Assembly: GCA_964528155.1 (NCBI GenBank)
Contig: CAZGRL010000023.1
Span: 1-47,683, forward strand
Direction of reading: 5' to 3'
From: G001797105 sp964528155
GTDB taxonomy: Bacteria; Chloroflexota; Anaerolineae; Anaerolineales; E44-bin32
Length of the DNA stretch: 47,683 bases
The first letter of the stretch is position 1. Each line of letters begins with the position of its first letter. Shown in pieces: positions 41,492 to 47,683 of this stretch. The position numbers and the translations under genes are program-made. The notes beneath the pieces were generated by a model that was not told the DNA's origin, did not search any database, and saw only the letters and a list, made by a program, of their open reading frames with translations.

Positions 41492-41585
41492 GGGGGTGGT
41501 TGGGTCCCGGTGGGCTCCCCGGTCTTCAAAACCGGCGGCGGGCCGCTTGGCGGGCCGCGGTGGGTTCGACTCCCATCCACTCCCG
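41492..41585 (+). tRNA. selC: tRNA-Sec (selenocysteine tRNA, anticodon TCA)
   Basis: The 94-nt gene has an 8-bp acceptor stem, GGGGGTGG / CCACTCCC with one G-U pair, which is typical of bacterial tRNA-Sec. The anticodon arm is CCGGT-CTTCAAA-ACCGG, so the anticodon is TCA, reading UGA. A long GC-rich variable arm (about 41536-41560) and T-arm GTGGGTTCGACTCCCAT complete it. The discriminator is G, and CCT follows instead of CCA. This marks the organism as able to insert selenocysteine. selA, selB and selD are not in the window, and no in-frame UGA selenoprotein gene was recognised here. Confidence 0.95.
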
Positions 41586-41619
41586 CCTGTCTTGCCAGGG
41601 CAAAGTCTGAGGTGATTGG

Positions 41620-42852
41620 ATGGCGACGGTAGCAGAAGCCGACATTGCATACGACGCGGGAGCGCTGGGCGAAAGATTGACGCCGGTTGTGCGCCAGGTG
41701 ATGCAGGTTTCCGACGTGACGACCGGCGGGGCGGGATACGCCGTCCGCTTCAGAGGCAGCCTGATGATCCAGGCGGAGCAGGCATACGATCACCTCAAGC
41801 CGCTCTTCGCTCACCAGGGGTTGACGCTGATGATGCGCGCCGAAGGCGACTCTCACGTCGTCATGGGCGTCGAGGGGCTCATCCGCCCAAAGCCGTCGAA
41901 CCCGGTAATCAATCTGCTACTATTTGGCGTGACCCTCTTCAGCGTTCTTCTGGCGGGGGCGTTGTACGGGTACGCGGGTCCGCAGCCGTCCAGTCTGGGC
42001 GAACTTCTGCTGGGACTTCTTCAATCGCTCCCGTCCGGGATCCCATTCGCCGCCAGCCTGCTGGCCATCTTGCTCGCGCATGAATTCGGCCACTATCTTG
42101 CCGCCCGGTTCCACAATACGGCGGTCACATTGCCGTACTTCCTGCCCTTTCCGGGGAGTCCGTTCGGAACACTTGGCGCGTTCATTCAACTCAAGGAACC
42201 ACCCCGCAATCGAAGGGTTCTGCTCGACATCGGTCTCGCCGGCCCGTTGGCGGGTCTTGTGGTAGCCATCCCGATCTTGCTGTTGGGTCTGGCGATCTCT
42301 GATGTGACGAATCTCCCCAGCACGGCTCGTCTGGCGGCCAATCAGGTGCTTGAGGGCAACTCCATCCTGTATCTTGCCAGTAAGTTTGTAGTGACGGGCA
42401 AGCTCCTGCCGGAGCCTGTGAGTTTCGGTGCGGGCGGGCCGGTGGTGTACTGGATCCGCTATTTCTTTCTGGGGATCCCCACGCCACTCGGGGGGTTGGA
42501 CGTGCAGCTCAGCCCCGTCGCATGGGCAGGGTGGGCCGGGCTTCTGGTGACGGCGCTCAATCTCATCCCTGCCGGGCAACTCGACGGTGGACACCTGCTG
42601 TACGTTTTGCTGGGGAAGCGCGCCGGTCGGCTCCTGCCGTACCTGATCGTTGGTTTGATCGCGCTGGGGATGGTGTGGTCCGGCTGGTGGCTGTGGGCGG
42701 CGCTGATCTTCTTCCTCGGTCGCACGCACGCGCAGCCGATGGATGAGATCACACCGCTTGATCCAACGCGCAAGGCGCTCGCCGTTCTTGGATTGCTGGT
42801 CTTCCTGGTGACTTTCACTCCCGTGCCGTTGCGAGCGATGATCGGCGGCTAG
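41620..42852 (+). CDS. Site-2-protease-family (M50) intramembrane metalloprotease
   Basis: The 410-residue membrane protein has an N-terminal soluble region (1-90), then about seven hydrophobic segments. Zinc ligands are in HEFGH (154-158) and the second conserved motif is NLIPAGQLDGGH, which supplies the metal-binding Asp. LGAFIQLKEPPRNRRVLLDIGLAGPLAGL is a common segment of the bacterial/plant EGY-like branch. M50 proteases cut membrane regulators; the target is unknown. The start at 41620 lies 34 nt after selC, with GAGGTGA upstream. Confidence 0.9.
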   Translation: MATVAEADIAYDAGALGERLTPVVRQVMQVSDVTTGGAGYAVRFRGSLMIQAEQAYDHLKPLFAHQGLTLMMRAEGDSHVVMGVEGLIRPKPSNPVINLLLFGVTLFSVLLAGALYGYAGPQPSSLGELLLGLLQSLPSGIPFAASLLAILLAHEFGHYLAARFHNTAVTLPYFLPFPGSPFGTLGAFIQLKEPPRNRRVLLDIGLAGPLAGLVVAIPILLLGLAISDVTNLPSTARLAANQVLEGNSILYLASKFVVTGKLLPEPVSFGAGGPVVYWIRYFFLGIPTPLGGLDVQLSPVAWAGWAGLLVTALNLIPAGQLDGGHLLYVLLGKRAGRLLPYLIVGLIALGMVWSGWWLWAALIFFLGRTHAQPMDEITPLDPTRKALAVLGLLVFLVTFTPVPLRAMIGG

Positions 42853-42979
42853 GGACGCCCCTGTCCTGACCTCTCAGACAATCCAATCGATCTCAAGGGA
42901 CATGTGCCTCGTCGGAGGTCTTGTGATTCACAAGCTCGGAAGCTCGAGGAGCATGCTGACGTCGAGCGTATGGGCTGTT

Positions 42980-43429
42980 CTAGCTGGCCTTCGCAGGGTG
43001 GGACCTTCGCCAGAGCGCGTACACGCCGGCGCCGATGGGAATGACGAGCAACCACCACAGCCACGTCGTGCGCGCAGACCCCGCTTGTATGCTGAACTGG
43101 TAGCTGCCCTGGGTGGTATGGCCATCATCACCGACAGCGGCCCATTGGACGGTGTATTGTCCGGGGTCGAGCGCCACCGGGATCGCCGCGAACATGTCCG
43201 CACCGTCGAGTTGCGCCTGAATGCCCGAAACCGCCTGAAACCCCTCGGCGAAGAGTGTGATCGAGCTTCCCTCCTCGATCACTTCGTCGAACGTCAGCCG
43301 GATCTCTTTGATGCCCGCATCGACGACCGATCCGGGTTCGGGGATGGCCTTGACCAGTTCGGCGTGCGCCTCGGCGATCAAGGCCGGAATGAGACATGCC
43401 ATAAAAGTGAGAGCGATGATGCGCTTCAT
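42980..43429 (-). CDS. CopC/YcnJ-like domain protein, membrane anchored
   Basis: The 149-residue protein has a signal peptide (MKRIIALTFMACLIPALIAEA), a CopC-like beta-sandwich (HAELVKAIPEPGSVVDAGI to YQFSIQAG) and a C-terminal membrane helix (TTWLWWLLVIPIGAGVYAL) with basic residues after it. CopC domains bind copper in the periplasm through an N-terminal histidine; H23 in AHAEL would be the mature N-terminus if cleavage is after A22. The start overlaps the preceding thioredoxin-fold gene by 4 nt (ATGA), so the two are coupled. Copper function is inferred from the family. Confidence 0.8.
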   Translation of the reverse strand: MKRIIALTFMACLIPALIAEAHAELVKAIPEPGSVVDAGIKEIRLTFDEVIEEGSSITLFAEGFQAVSGIQAQLDGADMFAAIPVALDPGQYTVQWAAVGDDGHTTQGSYQFSIQAGSARTTWLWWLLVIPIGAGVYALWRRSHPAKAS

Positions 43430-44304
43430 TGTACGAAGTCCGCCTCCAGACTCTGGGTGAGTTCCTTTAGAGAAACCGGCCCTCCCAATCGCGACGTAAT
43501 CGTCCCGTGACTGTCGATCACGAACGTCCACGGCTCACTGGTCAGGCCCCACTCGCCCATCTCGTCGGCGTAGACCAGCGGATCGAATGTCTTGTAAACC
43601 TCAATGTGGATGAAATTGGCCTTGCCTGCGAATTGCTGGGCAGCGGCTTTCACCGAGTTGACGACTGGCGCACACAGGTGACTGGTGCAGTAACCGGGGG
43701 TGGCGAATGTCACGACTGTTGGCAGGCCGGTTTTGAGGGCTTCGGCCACGGTCATCTGATACAGATCGAGATCCGGATCGGCGTCTGAGCTCAATTTGCG
43801 GATATCAGGCACGGTCTTCAGCGTCCGATTATCGGTTGCCAGGGCTTGATCTCCGACGCCGGGGGAATCCGACTGATCGACGACTTCGATCGCGAATTCG
43901 CCGGATGTCTGTGTACCATCCATCAGCTCGATACTCGTGTTGATCCCCCAATAGCCTGAGTGGGGAAGTTCAGGATACACAACCCAATAGGGGATTTCAT
44001 AGTCCTCATAGGTCACGGCTTGGCCCGTCCATCCGGGCGTCGGAGTGGCTTCGCTCAAGTCAAACGCCGTGACCTGGATCGACTGGGCCCCGGTGAATGG
44101 CTTGTTGCCGTCGAACAGCACGAAGGGCACCCTGGGATTGCCTGCCACGAATACGTCCGAAGCAACCACCACGACCAGGGATGGGCCGGATTGGACCTGC
44201 TCGGGGGTCGATGTTGTGACGGGCGCAGAAGACGCGCAGCCGCTCACGAACACGAACGCGACCAGGGCGATTCGGGTCAGGCGATCGAGCCTTTCGGTCC
44301 TCAT
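43426..44304 (-). CDS. Thioredoxin-fold lipoprotein
   Basis: A lipobox at C23 (FVSGC) is followed by a variable beta-rich region (about 40-150) and a C-terminal thioredoxin fold (about 180-292): LPTVVTFATPGYCTSHLCAPVV, FIHIEVYKTFD, EPWTFVIDSHGTI. The cysteine pair C206/C211 is C-x4-C (CTSHLC), not the CxxC of thioredoxins or CxxxC of Sco proteins. The neighbouring CopC domain hints at copper delivery or cytochrome oxidase assembly, but this is inference. ATG at 44304 is used; a frame running to 44625 lacks support. Confidence 0.75.
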   Translation of the reverse strand: MRTERLDRLTRIALVAFVFVSGCASSAPVTTSTPEQVQSGPSLVVVVASDVFVAGNPRVPFVLFDGNKPFTGAQSIQVTAFDLSEATPTPGWTGQAVTYEDYEIPYWVVYPELPHSGYWGINTSIELMDGTQTSGEFAIEVVDQSDSPGVGDQALATDNRTLKTVPDIRKLSSDADPDLDLYQMTVAEALKTGLPTVVTFATPGYCTSHLCAPVVNSVKAAAQQFAGKANFIHIEVYKTFDPLVYADEMGEWGLTSEPWTFVIDSHGTITSRLGGPVSLKELTQSLEADFVQ

Positions 44305-44459
44305 CCGTACCTGCTTTCTGTCAGCCCGGGAGATCAGGCTCGCCGGGGAAACAATAGCGCCGCAGAAGGCGGCCAGTCGGTATCGAGCCGTCCGCTCGGC
44401 GCGGGAAGCCGTTTTGCCGGGGCCTGGTTCTTTACGTCGCCCGAAGCTCGCGCCGAAGT

Positions 44460-44939
44460 TCAGCTTGTTGTGCTTGCTTCGCGCAGGGCGGACAGGATTT
44501 CCTGGCTGTGACCCTTGGCGTGTACGTTCTCGAAGACCCGGAGGATTTTTCCGTCGGCGCTGATGAGGAACGTCGTTCGCTTGATCCCCATGTACTCCCG
44601 GCCGTAGTTCTTCTTCAGTGCCCATGTTCCATAGCGTTCGGCGACTCTATGCTCTTCGTCTGCCAGGAGCGGGAAGGGGAGATCGTACTTCTTCTTGAAG
44701 CGTGTGTGGGATTTCGATGAGTCCGGGCTGACCCCAAGCACCTGGACGCCTGCCTTCCTGTACTCTGAGTAGTCGTCGCGGATCTCACAGGCTTCGGCTG
44801 TGCAGCCGGGTGTGTCGTCCTTGGGGTAGAAGTACAAGACAAAGGGCTTCCCTCGGAAATCGGAAAGCCTCACAGTCTGATCATTGTCATCCTTGAGTTC
44901 GAAATCGGGTGCGGCCTGTCCTACAGATGGAAGCGTCAT
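44460..44939 (-). CDS. bcp: Thioredoxin-dependent peroxiredoxin (Bcp/PrxQ family)
   Basis: Bcp reduces hydrogen and alkyl peroxides with a peroxidatic cysteine. The 159-residue protein has YFYPKDDTPGCTAEACEIRDDY, where the first Cys is peroxidatic and the second, five residues later, is the resolving Cys of the PrxQ type. IKRTTFLISADGKI and the C-terminal helix are also typical. ATG at 44939 has GGGAGG immediately upstream; ATG at 44978 is possible. It lies downstream of the GH31 gene on the same strand. Confidence 0.93.
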   Translation of the reverse strand: MTLPSVGQAAPDFELKDDNDQTVRLSDFRGKPFVLYFYPKDDTPGCTAEACEIRDDYSEYRKAGVQVLGVSPDSSKSHTRFKKKYDLPFPLLADEEHRVAERYGTWALKKNYGREYMGIKRTTFLISADGKILRVFENVHAKGHSQEILSALREASTTS

Positions 44940-45026
44940 GACCCTCCCTTGGCTTGTTGATGCGTGGTCATGCGCCAATCCTACCGCAACCGGCGTGAAT
45001 GTGGGAGGGATGAACTAACTCGCGGA

Positions 45027-47405
45027 CTATTCGAAGCGCAGTGTGTGGCTCCCAAGCACGGGGATTGACGCATGCATGTCATCGAAATCGATCTTCCTGC
45101 CGTTCAGCCAGGCGCGCGACACATTCTTCGCATGCATTGTCACCTGGATCGACGAGAACGCCGGGACGAAGCCGCCTTGCCCACTCACCTCGAGGACGGC
45201 GTCACGTCCTTCAGTGTCCATGCGAGATGCAATGGTAAGACCATCGCCGTATCCGTCGCCGGCGTCGAGGTAGACGACGCCGCGAGCTGATCCTTCACGA
45301 TCTGGATAGACATGCAAGACGAGCCGGGTCTCGCGCATCATTGGCAGGACCGCGCCGCCGCGAACGAGGACCGGGATGTGTTCAAGATCAGTCTCAAGAT
45401 CAACCGGGCCAGGGCCGTCCCTGCGGGTGTCGTCGTACAGACTGAACCAGTGTCCTCCAGGCAGGTTCAGCTTGCGTCGCGCGGCTCCGGCCTCGAGCAC
45501 CGGAGCGACAAGAAGATCCTCGCCCAACAGGAAGGCGTCATCGATCGACCACATGTCTTCACGCTCGAGACTGTTCCAGAAGAGCGGTCTTACGATAGGC
45601 TGCCCTGTCCGGTTGCTCTCCTCGGCGAGCCTGTAAAGATAGGGGAGCAATCGCCGTCGCAGGCGCATGTGCTCGCGCACGATGCTGAGCGTCGGATCCC
45701 CGTATAGCCATGGCTCTCGCCGAGGTGTATGCGCCGCAGAGTGATTCCGGAAGAAGGGCATGAACGTCGCCAGTTGGAACCAGCGGATGAATAGCTCCGC
45801 ATCCGGATGCCCGGTGAAACCACCGATGTCTGGCCCGGAGTATGGGATCCCGGACAAGCCCAGACCCAGCACGGTGGGGATCGTCTGTCGCAGCGTTTCC
45901 CAGTCGCTGTGTGTGTCCCCCGTCCAGGTCCAGGCGTAGCGCTGGATCCCGGCCCACCCGGAACGGGTCAGGATGAAAGGACGGGAGTCAGGTCTGAGAT
46001 CTCGCAGCCCATCATATCCGGCGCGGGCCATCTGCAAGGCGTAGAGATTGTGCGCCTGGGCATGATCTCCGCCTCTTCCCTCGAGGGCATGGAAGGTGCC
46101 CAGTGGTAATGTCCGGTCGCCCCAGGCGGCGAAAGCGGCTGGTTCGTTCATGTCATGCCAGACCGCAGTACTCCCTTCATCGAGCAGCCGAGCATATTGG
46201 TCCGCCCACCAGGCCCTCACCCGGGCGTCGGTGAAGTCCGGAAATGCTGCCCATCCTGGCCACACCGGTGCGGTCGCCGGTCTTCCATCAGGCAGCCGAC
46301 AGAACGCGTCTATCTTGCTTCCGCCGTCGAAAAGCTCATAGCCGGGATCAACCTTGACGCCCGGATCGACAATGCTGACCAGATGGATGCCTTCTTCGGC
46401 GAGTTGGCCCGAGAACCCTTTCAGATCGGGGAACGCCTTTCGGTCGACAGTCAGCACTCGAAAGCCGCGCATATGATCAATGTCGAGATGGATTGCATCG
46501 AGTGTCAATTCGTGTTCTTTGAATCCGCGCACAACCTGGGACAGGTCCTTCTGGTCGCGGTAGCCCCAGCGGGAATGGTGATAACCGAGGGCCCACATCG
46601 GGGGCATCGAAGGTCGGCCTGTGAGTTCGGTGTAGCGGTCGATGGCCCGCGCCGGAGGCCCGGGGATGAAGTAGTAGCGCAATGCTCCGTCCACGAAACT
46701 CGCATCCGTGCGGCCGGGCGTGGAGAAATCGAATATGCCATCGTACGGGTTCTCGTAGAAAACGAGGTAGCTTCCGGCTCGGTGGAGGCCGACGTAAACA
46801 GGTACGCACAGGTAGAGCGGATCAACGCCGGGACCCAACCCGGCCGGGTCTGTGTTCCACATCCGGTATCGACCGCCCCGAAGGTCGAGAGCCGCGGCAC
46901 GCTCGCCCAGCCCATAGAGTCGTTCACCTACCGGAGAGACCGAAGGCTGCGACCAACCTGAGCCCAATCGGGCGGGGGGGCGACACTTGAGCAGCGCTTC
47001 CCCTTCCGGGGTTTGGAAGGCGATCCCGCCGTCCGAATCCAGCCGTGCGTAGATATGTTGCGTTCTCAATTCCCATCCACTGGCTTTCTCGGTCCATTCG
47101 GCTCGGGCTCCTGGCCAGTCTGATCGATCGACGGCGTAGGGTGGGGGCAAATTACCGGGGGTCCAGGTGACTCGCAGCAAATCCTCTTCCAGAGAAGCGA
47201 TCTCCAATTGCGCCGACGTGAAGGTGAACGTCGCCAGACTTCCGCGGAGCTCACACGCTACGATCCTCCCCAAAGGAACGGCAGCCTCGGGAGATCGCCG
47301 CCGAGCATAAGACGCATTGAGCCATGTCCTTCGAATTGCGTATACGACGGCCCTGGCAATCTGGGGCACCGACATGGATGTCAGAATGAGTTGCAGGTCG
47401 TCCAT
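45027..47405 (-). CDS. Alpha-glucosidase / alpha-xylosidase, glycoside hydrolase family 31
   Basis: GH31 enzymes remove alpha-linked glucose or xylose by a retaining mechanism. The 792-residue protein has an N-terminal beta domain, the barrel entry GRPSMPPMWALGYHHSRWGY, the nucleophile D418 in WHDMNEP and the acid/base D497 in WTGDTHSDWE. The FFRNHSAAHTPRREPW segment and C-terminal beta-sandwich complete the family fold. No signal peptide is visible. The gene begins 81 bp before the repeat-rich, N-containing right edge, so its promoter is not certain. Substrate choice between maltose-type and isoprimeverose-type sugars cannot be made from sequence. Confidence 0.92.
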   Translation of the reverse strand: MDDLQLILTSMSVPQIARAVVYAIRRTWLNASYARRRSPEAAVPLGRIVACELRGSLATFTFTSAQLEIASLEEDLLRVTWTPGNLPPPYAVDRSDWPGARAEWTEKASGWELRTQHIYARLDSDGGIAFQTPEGEALLKCRPPARLGSGWSQPSVSPVGERLYGLGERAAALDLRGGRYRMWNTDPAGLGPGVDPLYLCVPVYVGLHRAGSYLVFYENPYDGIFDFSTPGRTDASFVDGALRYYFIPGPPARAIDRYTELTGRPSMPPMWALGYHHSRWGYRDQKDLSQVVRGFKEHELTLDAIHLDIDHMRGFRVLTVDRKAFPDLKGFSGQLAEEGIHLVSIVDPGVKVDPGYELFDGGSKIDAFCRLPDGRPATAPVWPGWAAFPDFTDARVRAWWADQYARLLDEGSTAVWHDMNEPAAFAAWGDRTLPLGTFHALEGRGGDHAQAHNLYALQMARAGYDGLRDLRPDSRPFILTRSGWAGIQRYAWTWTGDTHSDWETLRQTIPTVLGLGLSGIPYSGPDIGGFTGHPDAELFIRWFQLATFMPFFRNHSAAHTPRREPWLYGDPTLSIVREHMRLRRRLLPYLYRLAEESNRTGQPIVRPLFWNSLEREDMWSIDDAFLLGEDLLVAPVLEAGAARRKLNLPGGHWFSLYDDTRRDGPGPVDLETDLEHIPVLVRGGAVLPMMRETRLVLHVYPDREGSARGVVYLDAGDGYGDGLTIASRMDTEGRDAVLEVSGQGGFVPAFSSIQVTMHAKNVSRAWLNGRKIDFDDMHASIPVLGSHTLRFE

Positions 47406-47485
47406 CGAAAACCCTGGTCACGTGCGAATGTTCGGAGATCCGGCGGAAGACATGCGTCGCAAAATCCCCCTCCTCAGGAAGGATA

Positions 47486-47539
47486 GGTGGATTTGGGTTT
47501 GTTGGGGGGGGGGGGGGCGCCGCCCCCCCACAAACCACC
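47486..47539. repeat. Near-palindromic element A
   Basis: GGTGGATTTGGGTTTGTTGGG at the left runs through a poly-G/GC core into CCCCCCCACAAACCACC, so the arms are largely complementary. The left arm is the inverse complement of the motif found at 24985 and 47628. A homopolymer G run makes the core unreliable. Confidence 0.6.
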
Positions 47540-47559
47540 CCGCAAGCAACGCGCGGGGG

Positions 47560-47569
47560 NNNNNNNNNN
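47560..47569. other. Assembly gap (10 N)
   Basis: Ten undefined bases join two repeat-rich segments, showing that the right edge is a scaffold join rather than contiguous sequence. Confidence 0.98.
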
Positions 47570-47594
47570 TTGGGTTGCCCCCCCGGGGTTTTTT

Positions 47595-47648
47595 GGTGGT
47601 TTTGGGGTTTGTGGGGCGGCTCCGCCGCCCAACAAACCCAAATCCACC
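47595..47648. repeat. Near-palindromic element B
   Basis: The left arm GGTGGTTTTGGGGTTTGTGG (then GGCGGC) and the right arm GCCGCCCAACAAACCCAAAT (then CCACC) are nearly complementary around a TCC centre, giving a stem of about 25 bp. Together with element A it flanks the gap at 47560-47569. Confidence 0.65.
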
Positions 47649-47668
47649 AGGTCTGCTCTGCGGCGTGC
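47628..47668 (+). repeat. Dispersed repeat, copy 2
   Basis: This 41-bp segment matches 24985-25025 with four mismatches. Its first half is the right arm of palindromic element B and it continues past the palindrome, so the conserved unit is larger than the hairpin. Confidence 0.8.
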
Positions 47669-47683
47669 AACATGCCGCCGGAT

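Noticed and set aside
44460..44939. Peroxiredoxin as a selenoprotein because selC is nearby
   Set aside because: The active-site codons are Cys, and no in-frame UGA interrupts the gene.

Overview
The window is a GC-rich bacterial chromosomal segment, apparently a metagenome-type contig (10 Ns at 47560-47569, low-complexity sequence at the right end). It looks most like Chloroflexota, class Anaerolineae. Pointers are: surface lipoproteins with Pro/Thr linkers (PTPT repeats), L21 and L31 proteins with C-terminal extensions, a soluble DPM1-type glycosyltransferase, a yabE-like gene directly before rsmA, and LGFP-like repeat lipoproteins. The taxonomic call is inference from gene content; no marker tree was run.

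Layout. 1-4443: a ribosomal/nucleotide block (rplU-rpmA-rpmE, then tdk-hpt-CCA nucleotidyltransferase) led by a consensus promoter. 4573-8062: DNA polymerase IV, a TIM-barrel/NTF2-like fusion and an LLM-class flavin oxidoreductase. 8113-9647 (minus): OsmC peroxidase, an RsrA-like zinc anti-sigma factor and its ECF sigma factor. 9797-11705: a two-gene partner-switching unit (RsbU-type phosphatase fused to an RsbW-like kinase domain, plus a STAS antagonist). 11852-16550: GH36 alpha-galactosidase and two surface proteins. 16542-18676 (minus): a PfkB-like kinase and an M20 peptidase. 19170-19841: an atypical response regulator. 19961-24871 (minus): an orphan DNA methyltransferase, a CPGS-family P-loop protein, argS and rpsT. 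25049-33638: TPR, LysM, LGFP-like, M23 and beta-propeller envelope proteins with a GNAT protein and a GH1 glucosidase. 33690-36434: tRNA-Ser, SRP RNA, YabE-like protein and RsmA. 36454-41175: glycosyltransferase, Roadblock protein, DedA, PrsW-type protease and a Dsb/cyclophilin fusion lipoprotein. 41492-42852: selC (tRNA-Sec) and an M50 protease. 42980-47405 (minus): CopC-like protein, thioredoxin-fold lipoprotein, Bcp peroxiredoxin and GH31 alpha-glucosidase.

How the parts connect. The sigma/anti-sigma/OsmC cluster and the Bcp peroxiredoxin suggest defence against thiol and peroxide stress. Three glycosidases (GH36, GH1, GH31) suggest oligosaccharide use. Both tRNA genes end in G-CC-T, so they do not encode the full CCA end and would depend on the CCA-adding enzyme at 2917-4443. 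selC implies that the organism reads some UGA codons as selenocysteine. Several genes have a sigma-A type -10 box only 8-9 nt before the start codon, so leaderless mRNAs seem common here.

No phage, insertion sequence, CRISPR array or complete defence system was seen. The points most worth a second look are the L31/alpha-CTD fusion, selC, the SRP RNA, the RsrA-like module, the leaderless promoters, the PfkB protein with a replaced catalytic Asp, and the palindromic repeats at the right edge with a diverged half copy at 24985.
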